Of a stretch of DNA of 64,000 bases, positions 45,332-54,790 are shown one piece after another. The notes below the pieces were generated by a model. It worked only from the letters and a program-made list of their open reading frames with translations. It ran no database searches and was not told the DNA's origin. Within the stretch, counting starts at the first letter, position 1; every line of letters starts with the position of its first letter. Origin of the DNA: Cupriavidus sp. IDO (GTDB lineage Bacteria > Pseudomonadota > Gammaproteobacteria > Burkholderiales > Burkholderiaceae); assembly GCF_000812465.1 (NCBI RefSeq), contig NZ_JWMA01000063.1, positions 1 to 64,000 on the forward strand, written 5' to 3'. The position numbers and the translations under genes are program-made.

Positions 45332-45838
45332 ATGGATGCGAAGCAAGCGGAGATGCCCGGGCAAGGCGGCATCTCAGTCAGGGCAATGGAGCTGGTGGTG
45401 GCGCTGTGCCTGCTGGCAGGCGCGCTGGTGGTGATCTGGAGCAACTACAGCATTGGCGCCGGCTGGGCGCCGGACGGCCCGGAAGCGGGCTACTTCCCGC
45501 TACGCGTGGGCGCCATCATCCTGGTGTGCAGCGTGCTGGTGGCATACCAGGGGCTGCGCGCGAACAACCAGGCAATCTTCGCCACCTGGCAGCAATTGCG
45601 GCAGGTCTGCGTGATCCTGGTGCCGCTCACGGTGTATGTCTCGCTGATCGGCGTGCTGGGCATCTACGTGGCCTCGTCGGTCTTCATGGCGGGATTCATG
45701 GTCTGGATCGGCAAGTCCCGGTGGTACCGGGCCGTGCTGATCGGCGTAGGCGTCAACGCGGTGCTGTTCTGGATCTTCGAGATCCAGTTCCGCGTGCCGC
45801 TGCCGAAGGGCCCCATCGAAGCCATGCTGGGCTACTGA
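45332..45838 (+). CDS. tctB: Tripartite tricarboxylate transporter small membrane subunit (TctB)
   Basis: A 168-residue protein with four predicted helices. The loop GWAPDGPEAGYFPLRVG is the conserved TctB signature, and FRVPLPKGP near the end is also typical. It pairs with TctA in the inner membrane for sodium- or proton-linked uptake. GGGGGAG precedes the ATG; the tctA start follows ten bases after its stop. Confidence 0.9.
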   Translation: MDAKQAEMPGQGGISVRAMELVVALCLLAGALVVIWSNYSIGAGWAPDGPEAGYFPLRVGAIILVCSVLVAYQGLRANNQAIFATWQQLRQVCVILVPLTVYVSLIGVLGIYVASSVFMAGFMVWIGKSRWYRAVLIGVGVNAVLFWIFEIQFRVPLPKGPIEAMLGY

Positions 45839-45848
45839 GGAGCAGGCC

Positions 45849-47348
45849 ATGGAAGAAATCAATGCACTGATGGGCGGTTTTGCCGTCGCCCTGTCCTGGC
45901 AGAACGTGGGCCTGATGTTCGTGGGCATCCTGCTGGGCATCGTGGTGGGCGTGCTGCCCGGGCTGGGCGGCCCCAACGGCGTGGCAATCCTGCTGCCGCT
46001 GACCTTCTCGATGGACCCGACCTCCGCCATCATCATGCTGTCCTGCATCTACTGGGGCGCGTTGTTCGGCGGGGCGATCACGTCCATCCTGTTCAATATT
46101 CCCGGTGAAGCCTGGTCGGTGGCCACCACCTTCGACGGCTACCCGATGGCGCAGCGCGGCGAGGCCGGCAAGGCGCTGACCTCCGCCTTCACCGGCTCCT
46201 GTCTCGGGGCGATGGCCGGGGTGCTGCTGATCACCTTCCTGGCGCCGCTGGTCGCCAGGTTCGCCCTGCGCTTCGGTCCGCCGGAGTTCTTCGCGGTCTA
46301 TCTGCTGACGTTCTGCAGCTTTGTCGGCATGGGCAAGGAGTCCAGGCCCAAGATCCTGATTGCGATGTGCCTGGGCTTCGTGCTGGCGGCGGTGGGCATG
46401 GACACGGTGTCCGGCACGCTGCGCATGACCTTCGGCTCGACCGAACTGCTGCGCGGGTTCGACTTCCTGGTCGCGGTGATCGGCCTGTTCGGCATCAGCG
46501 AGATCCTGATGACGATGGAGGAGGGCGTGGCGTTCCGCGGCAAGCAGGCGCGCATCGACATGAAGGTGGTGCTGAAGACCTGGGCCGAGCTGCCGCGCTA
46601 CTGGATGACGGTGCTGCGCTCGTCGGTGATCGGGTGCTGGCTGGGCATCACGCCCGGCGGCGCCACGGCGGCGTCGTTCATGGGCTATGGCGTGGCCAAG
46701 CGGATGGCGAGGGACCCGGACTCGTTCGGCAAGGGCAATATCGAAGGCGTGGTGGCGCCGGAAACCGCGGCGCACGCCGCGGGCACCAGCGCACTGCTGC
46801 CCATGCTGGCGCTCGGCATTCCCGGCTCCGCGACCGCCGCCGTGCTGCTGGGCGGCCTGATGATCTGGGGCCTGCAACCCGGTCCGCTGCTGTTCACCGA
46901 GCAGGGCCCGTTCGTATGGGGGCTGATCGCCAGCATGTACCTCGGCAATATCGTCGGCCTGATCGTGGTGCTGTCGACGGTGCCGCTGTTCGCCGCGATC
47001 CTGCGCATCCCGTTCTCGATCATCGCGCCGCTGATCCTGGTGATCTGCGCGATCGGCGCCTATACGGTCAACGGCGCGCTGTTCGATGTCTGGCTGATGC
47101 TGATCTTCGGCGTGATCGGCTACGTGCTGAAAAAGCTGGACTATCCGCTGGCGCCGATGGTGCTTGCGCTGGTGCTGGGCGACCGTGCCGAGAATGCGTT
47201 CCGCCAGACCATGCTGGTGTCGTCGGGCGCGCTGGACATCTTCTGGTCGAACGGACTGGTGGGCACGATCATGGCGCTGGCTGTCTTTGTGCTGGTCTGG
47301 CCGCTGATGGGGGATCTGCGGGCCAGGGTGGTGCGGCGGACGGCCTGA
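45849..47348 (+). CDS. tctA: Tripartite tricarboxylate transporter large membrane subunit (TctA)
   Basis: A 499-residue permease with about 11-12 helices. Family marks are GVLPGLGGPNGVAILLPLTF near the start, SILFNIPGEAWSVATTFDGY and the repeated GITPGGATAASFMGYGVAKR and LALGIPGSATAAVLLGG motifs. It forms the translocation channel and completes the TctCBA set. A GGAG box is at its start. No terminator hairpin was noticed directly after it. Confidence 0.94.
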   Translation: MEEINALMGGFAVALSWQNVGLMFVGILLGIVVGVLPGLGGPNGVAILLPLTFSMDPTSAIIMLSCIYWGALFGGAITSILFNIPGEAWSVATTFDGYPMAQRGEAGKALTSAFTGSCLGAMAGVLLITFLAPLVARFALRFGPPEFFAVYLLTFCSFVGMGKESRPKILIAMCLGFVLAAVGMDTVSGTLRMTFGSTELLRGFDFLVAVIGLFGISEILMTMEEGVAFRGKQARIDMKVVLKTWAELPRYWMTVLRSSVIGCWLGITPGGATAASFMGYGVAKRMARDPDSFGKGNIEGVVAPETAAHAAGTSALLPMLALGIPGSATAAVLLGGLMIWGLQPGPLLFTEQGPFVWGLIASMYLGNIVGLIVVLSTVPLFAAILRIPFSIIAPLILVICAIGAYTVNGALFDVWLMLIFGVIGYVLKKLDYPLAPMVLALVLGDRAENAFRQTMLVSSGALDIFWSNGLVGTIMALAVFVLVWPLMGDLRARVVRRTA

Positions 47349-47834
47349 GGGCTGTACGCGGTGTGCGCGGCGGTGCCTCGTCGCGCACATTCGCCAAGTC
47401 GCCTGCTGCTTGCAAGAAGTGCGATCCCTTCGAACATCTGTTTAGAACACCGTCCTCGCCATGCCCGCCCGGTCGCATGACTTGCCGTGCACTGGCCTGC
47501 ACCATGATGCGCCGTATCCGGCGCTTTCTTCGTTCTGGAAGTCGCGCAGCGGAATCGGAATGAAGCAACCCTGTAGTTAGTAAAAAAGTCTGTGCGCCGG
47601 GCAACAGAAAGGGCCTCATGTCACGTATGATGAACATGGTTTGTGTCGGTTGAGATCCCTGATTCCGGCCGAACAACTAACTCGTCCTTACTGCCTTGAG
47701 GTCTGGCGAATTCTGACAGCGGGCCGTTCTGCCCCGCGGCCATGGTCAGGGGCGAGCGACTCTTGTCCCCTTGCTCTGGTGTGCAGGGGGGCGTCGCGGT
47801 CCAGGCTGAAAAGGTTTCCGCATGGGAAGCCAAA
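47349..47834. other. Non-coding stretch before the PilZ glycosyltransferase gene
   Basis: About 490 bases with no supported gene on either strand; minus-strand frames here have no start signal or recognised family. It presumably holds the end of the tct transcript and the promoter of the glycosyltransferase. No riboswitch fold was recognised. Confidence 0.45.
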
Positions 47835-49973
47835 ATGAAGACTGAGCAGCCCAAACCCTACATCACGTGGCTTGTCGCGCTGTACATCCTGTGCGGCCTG
47901 GTCTATATGGGCTGGCGCGTGGGCACAGTCAATATGTCGGCCCCGGTGGTCTCCATCCCGCTCTATGCGGCCGAGCTGTACGGCTATATCAGTGGGCTGC
48001 TGTTCGTGCTGATGACCTACCGGCTCAGCGTGCGCGAGGCGCCGCCGCCAGAGCCGGGCATCGTGGTGGATGTCTACGTGCCGACCTACAACGAGTCGGT
48101 CGACCTCATCCGCCGGACGCTGCTCGCCGCCAGGCGGATGGACTATCCGCATGTCACCTGGCTGCTGGACGACGGCCGCCGCGAATCGATGCGGGCACTG
48201 GCCGAGGAGCTGGGCTGCCGCTATCTCGCCCGCGACAACAATGCGCACGCCAAGGCCGGCAATCTCAACCATGCCCTGCAGTACAGCGAGGGTGAATTCA
48301 TCGCGATCTTCGACGCCGACCACGCACCGCGCAATGATTTCCTGGTCAAGACGCTGGGCTATTTCCGCGACCCCCTGGTCGCCTTCGTGCAGACGCCGCA
48401 GGATTTCTTCAATATCGACTCGTTCAACCACCGGCTCGGCAAGAAGCGCGTCTGGGATGAACAGGCGCTCTTCTTCAAGGTCATCCAGCGTGGCAAGGAT
48501 GCGCTGAACGCTGCGTTCTTCTGCGGCAGCTGTGCCGTCATCCGCCGCTCCGCGATCGAGGAGATCGGTGGCTTTGCGACGGAGACGGTGACCGAAGACG
48601 TGCACACGGCTGTCAGGCTGCATAAGCGAGGGTATCGTTCCGTTTACCACGCCGAGTCGCTGGCGTTCGGGCTGGCGCCGCACAGCATCGATACCTACCT
48701 GAAGCAACGCATGCGCTGGGGCATGGGTGCCATGCAGGTGTTCCGCAGTGAAAATATCCTGTTCGGGCGGGGGCTGACGCTGGGTCAGCGGCTCAATTAC
48801 TTTGCATCGGCGCTGTTCTTTTTCGAGGGCTGGCAGAAGCTGGTGTTCTTTCTCGCCCCACCGGCTGTCTTCCTGTTTGGCGTGCTGCCCATTGTTGCGC
48901 CGCTGGACACGTTCCTGGTGCTGTTCTGCCTGTATTACCTGCTGTCGATGCTGGTTCACCTGGAACTCGGGCGCGGCTACAACTCGCTGTTCCTGAGCGA
49001 GCAGTTCGCGATGGCCCGGTTCTTCGCCTTCATGTCGACCAGCGTCGGGTTGTTCCGCAAGAATATTCCGTTCGCGGTGACCGACAAGCAACTGTCGCAG
49101 ACCGGCAAGATGTGGTTGTGGCTGTCACCGCTGCTGATCATCGCCGGCGTGGCGGCGACAAGCGTGCCGGTCGGCCTGTACCGGATGTACAACAGCAGCA
49201 TTCCGGTGGGCGCGGGCCTGGTAACGCTGTTCTGGACGCTGACGACGCTTGGCACGGCATTGATCGTGGCACTGTACTCGTACAAGCATTCGCGCAACCG
49301 CCGCGGCGAGTACCGCTTTCCGCTGCGGGTGCCGGTCACGCTGACGATGCATGACAAGACCTATCTGGGCCTGACATCCGACCTGTCGCCAAACGGTGCG
49401 CTCTATATCGGCGAAGGGATCCCACCGCTGACGCGTGGGGGCAACATCGACGTGGCCATCCACCTGCCCAACCTGATCGTGCGGGATACCGCCGTGGCGA
49501 CGTTCATCAAGGGCCCTGGTCCGGGCAGTACCGCCGGCACGTCGATCGGCCTGAATTTCAACTGGGAGGCGCGCGGCAATACGGGCGCGCTCGAAACCTT
49601 CCTGTTTGGCAGCAGGCTTCAGCTCGACATGGGCAATCTGCGCGAAACCGAGACACCGCCGCTCACGCGACTGGCCGAATTGCTGCGCCGCGACGGCAAG
49701 GCGCCTTCGCTCGCGCAAAGCTGGGCAGCCGGGTTGCTGATGCAGCCGCTGCGCTCGGGCATGCTGCCGGTGGCCATCGCTACCATCGAGGGCGCGGCAC
49801 CGCTGCTGTTCAGCAGCATCGAACTGGATCTCAACGTCCGTGCCACGCTGCGGCAGCCGCTTGGAGGCAAGAGGGCCGAGGAAACGGTCAGCCTCACTCC
49901 GACCGGCAGGCTCATCACGCCGACGGGGGACTTCCATCTCTACAACATCGCGCCGCACAGCTCGGCGGCTTGA
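47835..49973 (+). CDS. Cellulose-synthase-like family 2 glycosyltransferase with PilZ domain
   Basis: A 712-residue inner-membrane processive glycosyltransferase of the BcsA type. Catalytic motifs are DDG (112-114), DAD (160-162), FFCGS (228-232), TED (253-255) and QRMRW (291-295), followed by four or five helices to about residue 482. A C-terminal PilZ domain has R490-GEY-R494 and D516-LSPNG, the c-di-GMP contacts. It should link UDP-sugars into a beta-glucan under c-di-GMP control. No bcsB, bcsC or bcsZ is nearby; a BcsS-like gene follows 14 bases later. ATG 47835 is preferred; the frame extends upstream without family similarity. The polymer may be cellulose or another glycan. Confidence 0.9.
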   Translation: MKTEQPKPYITWLVALYILCGLVYMGWRVGTVNMSAPVVSIPLYAAELYGYISGLLFVLMTYRLSVREAPPPEPGIVVDVYVPTYNESVDLIRRTLLAARRMDYPHVTWLLDDGRRESMRALAEELGCRYLARDNNAHAKAGNLNHALQYSEGEFIAIFDADHAPRNDFLVKTLGYFRDPLVAFVQTPQDFFNIDSFNHRLGKKRVWDEQALFFKVIQRGKDALNAAFFCGSCAVIRRSAIEEIGGFATETVTEDVHTAVRLHKRGYRSVYHAESLAFGLAPHSIDTYLKQRMRWGMGAMQVFRSENILFGRGLTLGQRLNYFASALFFFEGWQKLVFFLAPPAVFLFGVLPIVAPLDTFLVLFCLYYLLSMLVHLELGRGYNSLFLSEQFAMARFFAFMSTSVGLFRKNIPFAVTDKQLSQTGKMWLWLSPLLIIAGVAATSVPVGLYRMYNSSIPVGAGLVTLFWTLTTLGTALIVALYSYKHSRNRRGEYRFPLRVPVTLTMHDKTYLGLTSDLSPNGALYIGEGIPPLTRGGNIDVAIHLPNLIVRDTAVATFIKGPGPGSTAGTSIGLNFNWEARGNTGALETFLFGSRLQLDMGNLRETETPPLTRLAELLRRDGKAPSLAQSWAAGLLMQPLRSGMLPVAIATIEGAAPLLFSSIELDLNVRATLRQPLGGKRAEETVSLTPTGRLITPTGDFHLYNIAPHSSAA

Positions 49974-49987
49974 CAGGGGAAAACAGC

Positions 49988-50704
49988 ATGACGCGGGACG
50001 CGCGCATCGAGAACACTTGCCGGATACTCGCCATAGCCTTGCTGGGCGGTGCAGCGACATTCGGCACCGTGGCGGCCCAGGCCGGTCCGTTGCTGTTCGG
50101 CGGTGCCACCTTCGCCGGCGGCGGCGAGCGCAGCGAGTATGTCGGCCTCACCGGCAAATTGCTGCCCGTATCGTTCCTGACGCAGAAGCTCGTCGTGAGC
50201 GACTACCACTACAAATACGGTTCGAACGGCACGACCGTGACGGTGAACGGGCAGTCGGCAGAGGCGGCACTGGGCGTGCAGAAAGGCTGGGAGACCGGAT
50301 GGGCCGAGGCTACGGCCGGCGCGCGCTACCGCTATAACCGCGTGTCGCCCGAGGGTGCCGATAATCGCTCGGACGGCGGCGAATGGGGCCTGGCGCTGAC
50401 GGTTCTCGGCCAGCAGGAGTTTGCGAAACACTGGGCCGTCAACGGGATCGCGAGCTACACCTTCGGACCCAAGGCGTACTGGGCGCGCGGCCGGCTTCTC
50501 TACAAGGTCTTCGGCGAAGCGTGGGCCGGCGCGGAAATCATCAAGCACGGCGACCCGTTCTACCACGCCACGCAGGGCGGCCTTGTGCTCACCGGCATTT
50601 CGCTGGGCCAGACTGTGAAGCTCGGCTTCTATGGCGGCGTCAAGAAGACTGGTGGCGTGCCGCGCGCGTTCTACGGCGGCCTGGAGCTTACCAAGGCGTT
50701 CTGA
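49988..50704 (+). CDS. BcsS-like outer-membrane barrel protein
   Basis: A 238-residue secreted protein: a signal peptide (cut near residue 31, AQA) and then alternating beta strands rich in Gly and aromatic residues. The opening LLFGGATFAGG.ERSEYVG and the regular Y-x-Y, G-x-R-Y-R-Y pattern recall the cellulose biosynthesis protein BcsS, a predicted small outer-membrane barrel. AGGGGA before ATG 49988. Close linkage with the PilZ glycosyltransferase (14 bases) supports a part in glycan export or anchoring. The family call is moderate; the barrel character is clearer. Confidence 0.7.
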   Translation: MTRDARIENTCRILAIALLGGAATFGTVAAQAGPLLFGGATFAGGGERSEYVGLTGKLLPVSFLTQKLVVSDYHYKYGSNGTTVTVNGQSAEAALGVQKGWETGWAEATAGARYRYNRVSPEGADNRSDGGEWGLALTVLGQQEFAKHWAVNGIASYTFGPKAYWARGRLLYKVFGEAWAGAEIIKHGDPFYHATQGGLVLTGISLGQTVKLGFYGGVKKTGGVPRAFYGGLELTKAF

Positions 50705-50767
50705 GCGTGCCGGCTTTCGCGGCCAGCCGCCAAGGTACGCGTCCTTCCCGCTACAGCGCGGCGCAAG

Positions 50768-51238
50768 TCAACCCGGACTGGCGTGGCTGACAGGCTTCGA
50801 CATTTCCGTTGTGCCGCTCCAGCCCAACCCGGCATAGAGGTCGTGCCCTTTCTGCGTGGCGTGGAGCACCGCAAACTTGACGCCGCGCCCGGCGAGTTCG
50901 GCCTCTGCAAGGCGCATCAGTTCATGGCCCAGTCCGCGGCGTCGGCAGGCGGGCTCGACATACAGGTTGAGCACGTAACCTCGCTTGTCCTGTGCGGGGT
51001 GCGACGGGTGGGGCGGCCAGTCGATCAGCATCAGGCCGACTCCCGCCACCGGCTGTCCGTCCTCGGACAGGATGAAGCCGAAATACGTGCCATCGCCAAG
51101 GCGGGGCCGCAGCCAGTTGCGAAAGTGCTGCGTCATGGTCTGTAGCACATCCTCGGCGCAACCCGCGTCGCGGAACATGTCTTCCCGATGCCAGCAGACA
51201 AGCTCAAGGTCTTGTGCGCCAAGTGTGCGTACGTTCAT
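50768..51238 (-). CDS. GNAT family N-acetyltransferase
   Basis: A 156-residue GNAT enzyme with the acetyl-CoA loop VEPACRRRGLGHELMRLAE (about 95-113) and the final HATQKGHDLYAGLGW motif. Substrate unknown. Convergent with the BcsS-like gene, 63 bases apart. Confidence 0.88.
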   Translation of the reverse strand: MNVRTLGAQDLELVCWHREDMFRDAGCAEDVLQTMTQHFRNWLRPRLGDGTYFGFILSEDGQPVAGVGLMLIDWPPHPSHPAQDKRGYVLNLYVEPACRRRGLGHELMRLAEAELAGRGVKFAVLHATQKGHDLYAGLGWSGTTEMSKPVSHASPG

Positions 51239-51336
51239 TGGCTACTCTTGTGGTCCGTGATTCATTGAGTATGCCAGTCGCCGGAGACAGGCTCCATGAG
51301 CCGATCGAGAAGTCCGGGCCGCGGTATCAGGAAGCG

Positions 51337-52476
51337 CTAACGCTCGTTCCTGGCCTGCGATAGCACCCACAGCATCGCGCCCACGGCTTCTGCCTGGGAT
51401 CGCGTGTTTGTCTTGTCGTAAATTGCGCGCAATTGCGTACGCACGGTGGCGAGCGAAACGCCCGCGCTGGCGGCATACTCGTCAGGGGCCTTGCCGCGGA
51501 TCAACGCCTCAGCCACGGCCGCCTCGGCGACGGTAAGCCTGAAGGCCTCCTGCAACTGTCTGGCGCTAACCAGCGGTGTCGTGCCGCGCCGCCTGGCCGT
51601 GACGAGGATGGTGGCATCACCAAACGCCGCACGCGTATCCCGGCCGGGCAGGTACGCGATACTCAGGAAGATTTCAGGCGGCGCCCCCGATGCTGCACGC
51701 AACGCCAGGCTTTCGCCCTTGCGTGTTTTTTCCACGCGCGCCATGGCTGCCTGCAATCCGTCATTTTCGGCCGCGACAGTCGCAGCCAGTCGCTGGTGGT
51801 CCAGTCTCAGGCAACTGGTCGCGCGCAGCATGGCTTCAGCGGCCTGGTTGACAAAGACGACCCGGGAATTTCTGTCCAGCGCGAACACCGCAAGGCCCAG
51901 CTGTTCCATCAGTTCATTGCCAAGCGCCGCGTCGCGATGCAGGATCCTGGCGTCTTGCCAGAGGTTGATGGAGCGCTGCAAATGTCCGGCCATGCTCGCC
52001 GCGGCTGCCCGGTCCCGCTCCGTGTAGGGCGGTCTTTCCTTCGCTCGCAGCAGGCCCAGAAGAATGTCATCGCCGCCTGCACGAGCCAGGCGTACGCCCG
52101 TCAGATAGCGCAAACCTGACGGAATCTGGTAGTCCTGAAAGAATTCGCTGCGCGCGACGTCTTGCTCGCTGAGGTGATCCTGACAGAAGACGAATTCGCC
52201 TGTGGCGGCCCTTTCAACAAAGGCACGCCGTGGATCCAGGGCGCCGTAATACTGTTCGTAGCGCTGGATGACCGCATCCCAGTTCACGTCCGGCGTGTAT
52301 ATGGAAAGTTGGGGCGCATTGCGCAGCCCATCCCAGCTGAACATGTGGAATACATTGGCCCCCAGACTTTCGGTGACAAGCTGAAACACATCCAGAAAGC
52401 CTTCCTGTCGGAGCGCGGCCTCATAGAGGTCCCCGATTAAATCATCCGTTGGCAATTCCCCTTCTCCCCAAGCCAT
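51337..52476 (-). CDS. LuxR-family regulator with sensor/PAS region
   Basis: A protein of about 379 residues: an N-terminal sensing region (GDLYEAALRQEGFLDVFQLV...FHMFSWDG), a middle PAS-like part (LAVFALDRNSRVVFVNQAAE) and a C-terminal LuxR helix-turn-helix (FRLTVAEAAVAEALIRGKAP, SLATVRTQLRAIYDKTN). Such regulators often lack a kinase. The start is uncertain: ATG 52476 fits the family start but has no ribosome binding site, and the frame is open to 52695. Divergent from the lipoprotein gene, which may be a target. Confidence 0.82.
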   Translation of the reverse strand: MAWGEGELPTDDLIGDLYEAALRQEGFLDVFQLVTESLGANVFHMFSWDGLRNAPQLSIYTPDVNWDAVIQRYEQYYGALDPRRAFVERAATGEFVFCQDHLSEQDVARSEFFQDYQIPSGLRYLTGVRLARAGGDDILLGLLRAKERPPYTERDRAAAASMAGHLQRSINLWQDARILHRDAALGNELMEQLGLAVFALDRNSRVVFVNQAAEAMLRATSCLRLDHQRLAATVAAENDGLQAAMARVEKTRKGESLALRAASGAPPEIFLSIAYLPGRDTRAAFGDATILVTARRRGTTPLVSARQLQEAFRLTVAEAAVAEALIRGKAPDEYAASAGVSLATVRTQLRAIYDKTNTRSQAEAVGAMLWVLSQARNER

Positions 52477-52729
52477 TTTTTTCTGCAGGTGCTTAATTGC
52501 TGTCGTGTTGACAGTCTTGTTTCCGGCTTGCTCCAGCTTGCACAAGGAATCGGAGAATTCATGCCCCTCGCATTGGGGGTGTTGCCTGAATTTCATCTGA
52601 ATGAATGATGCGCGCCGACCCGTGTTTTTCGGAGAATCGCGCCGGGTGGTTTCGATTGCCCAGCGGGATCGGGTGGAACGACGACGATCCCTCATTCATT
52701 TTTATTAAAGTCCGGGGGAAATCCAACCA

Positions 52730-54331
52730 ATGAAAACCAAACTTCTTGTGTCCGCCATCGCGGCGGCGGCGCTGAGCGCGTGCGGAGGCGGGTCAGACAC
52801 GCAGTCGTCAGCGCCACAAGCGCCGATCACTCCGACCACCAGGATCGCGGGCACGGCGGCTGTAGGGGCCGCGCTCCCCAATGCCACGGTCCAGGCCAAA
52901 TGCGCCAATGGCAGCGGCACGGCCACCACGGCTGCTGACGGCACGTTTACCATCAGCATCCCCAATGCCACGCGTCCGTGCGTGCTCAGCGTCGTAACGC
53001 CTGATGGCACGACGCTTCACTCGATCGTGGACGCCGGAGCCGGCACCGCTGCCGTAGCCAACATCACCCCTCTCACCGAGCTGGTCACCGCTTCGATCGC
53101 CGGTGGGAGCACCGCGGCATTCTTTGACAGCTTTGACGCCCAGGCACAGGCGAAGCTGACCACGGACGGTGTGTCCACCGCGCTGGACGCCGTCAAGCTG
53201 ATCCTGACCGGGACGGTGGACCTGGCCGGGCTGGATCCGCTCAAGGACACGCTGGTCGCCGCGCACGGCGATACCCCGGGCAACGCGCTTGACCAGAGGC
53301 TCGATACGCTGGGCGCCGCGCTCAAATCCTCGCAAACGTCCATTTCCGACCTGTCCGCCGCGGTAGCGGCCAATACAGGCTCGGCGGGCGGGGTGCAAAC
53401 TATCCTTCAGCCTGCGGCGGCTTCCTGTGCGTCGTTCCGCAGCGGCAACGTCCAGAAAGTTGATCTCACCACCAACACCGCGCAGCGGTTCACCGTCGAT
53501 GCGGTGAACCTGACGAGAACGAACGTTACCACCGGGGCCGTCGAGCAGTTCCAGCCGAACGCAACCGAGGCCTGCCGCATTGGCAACACCAACGCCCGGC
53601 TGATGGTCTCCAAATCGGGTATCACCCTTGAGCGCCGCGCCGGCGCGCCAAGCCTCGTGATCCCTGAACAGACCATTCCGCTGAGCGAACTCGCCGGGGA
53701 CTGGGTTGCATTGGGCTACGAGCGGCCCGACGGCGGCGGCATGCTCTCGCCCGGCATGATCAAGTTCACCGTGGACGGCGCCGGAAAGTTCACCGGCGCT
53801 GCCGACTGCAACCTGAGCGGCTGCGTTCCCTGGCCTGCCGGAGACCTGCCTGCGATCTCAGTCAACACGAACGGCGGCTTCACCGTCACGGATTCGACGG
53901 GTACCGCGCGTGCGTTCGCCTTCAAGGGCGTCGACGGGCAAATGGCAGTCGTAATCCTGCATGCGAACGGCTTCATGATCGCAAAGCGGCCGACGCCGCG
54001 CAGCCTGCCTGCGGTGGGGTCCACCAATTCCTATTGGGATGCGGTGATCAATGGCGCCGGCCTGATCCCTGACCCCACCAACCTGACCACGGACTCCGTC
54101 ACGGTCACAGCCGTAGACACGACCGCGAATACCTATACGCGCAAACGTACCAGCGACGGCCGTATCGACACCTGGCAGAACAACAAGCCGTCGGATGGCT
54201 TGCGTTATCGTGCGGCGTCGACCGGCGCCAAGGAAACGATCGGCATGAACCTGCCCAACACGGGTCTGAGCATATCGGTCAGCGTCAATCCCGCTGATAA
54301 TTTCTACGACATCTCGGTTGACCGGCCGTAA
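52730..54331 (+). CDS. Large lipoprotein of unknown function
   Basis: A 533-residue protein with a lipoprotein signal (lipobox LSAC, Cys18) followed by a Ser/Gly-rich tether. An N-terminal Ig-like or carboxypeptidase-regulatory-like domain (about 40-100: GTAAVGAALPNATVQAKC, GTFTISIP) precedes a helical segment and a beta-rich C-terminal half. No enzymatic motif is visible; it is probably anchored in the outer membrane. The ATG follows GGGGGA. A classical terminator follows the stop. Confidence 0.8.
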   Translation: MKTKLLVSAIAAAALSACGGGSDTQSSAPQAPITPTTRIAGTAAVGAALPNATVQAKCANGSGTATTAADGTFTISIPNATRPCVLSVVTPDGTTLHSIVDAGAGTAAVANITPLTELVTASIAGGSTAAFFDSFDAQAQAKLTTDGVSTALDAVKLILTGTVDLAGLDPLKDTLVAAHGDTPGNALDQRLDTLGAALKSSQTSISDLSAAVAANTGSAGGVQTILQPAAASCASFRSGNVQKVDLTTNTAQRFTVDAVNLTRTNVTTGAVEQFQPNATEACRIGNTNARLMVSKSGITLERRAGAPSLVIPEQTIPLSELAGDWVALGYERPDGGGMLSPGMIKFTVDGAGKFTGAADCNLSGCVPWPAGDLPAISVNTNGGFTVTDSTGTARAFAFKGVDGQMAVVILHANGFMIAKRPTPRSLPAVGSTNSYWDAVINGAGLIPDPTNLTTDSVTVTAVDTTANTYTRKRTSDGRIDTWQNNKPSDGLRYRAASTGAKETIGMNLPNTGLSISVSVNPADNFYDISVDRP

Positions 54332-54356
54332 GGCGAATGACGTGTAGTTCCATCTG

Positions 54357-54384
54357 GCCCCACGCATTCCGTGGGGCTTTTTTT
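54357..54384 (+). terminator. Rho-independent terminator of the lipoprotein gene
   Basis: Stem GCCCCACG/CGTGGGGC-type (54357-54364 with 54370-54377), five-base loop and a run of seven T (54378-54384), 25 bases past the stop. Confidence 0.92.
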
Positions 54385-54482
54385 GGGTTCGCCGATTTGT
54401 GGGGCTGGGGTATTGGAGGGGCTGTTGCTGATGTGACTGAGGGTAGTGGCTGTGGCTGGCGTTGTCGAAGGTCGACGGCCCC

Positions 54483-54696
54483 GTTTCGCCCTGCCGGGCG
54501 ACCTACTTTTGGACGGCGCCCAAAAGTAGGCAAAAGGCGCCGTCTGTCCTCGGCGGACGGCCAGTCTTATCGTAGTGTTCGACGGTTTTTGTACGGGTAT
54601 TGGCTTCAGGGCATAGCTACGATGCCTGCCGCGTTGTGACGAGACGGCGCGAGGCATTGACAGTCCGTCCTCCCGACCTCGTGAGAGGGGAGTGGC
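54483..54696 (+). repeat. Intergenic repeat, copy A (inverted with respect to copy B)
   Basis: About 214 bases that return in reverse complement at 54791-55004. Shared blocks include GTCTTATCGTAG, TTTTTGTACGGGTATT, GCTTCAGGGCATAGCT and GACCTCGTGAGAG. The outer end holds a perfect 11-bp hairpin (54502-54512 with 54520-54530). No gene; frames inside are by-products of the repeat. Confidence 0.8.
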
Positions 54697-54790
54697 AAGC
54701 AGCTTGATGCCAGTCAGTATGCCCAGCGACATCGCGCACCACGGTTGTGGTCCAGAACCTCTTGCCGTAGGCACGCCCTTAGATTATGGA

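Noticed and set aside
52477..52695. N-terminal extension of the LuxR regulator
   Set aside because: Open frame continues but the residues look unlike the family and no start signal is evident; noted as uncertain in the gene entry.
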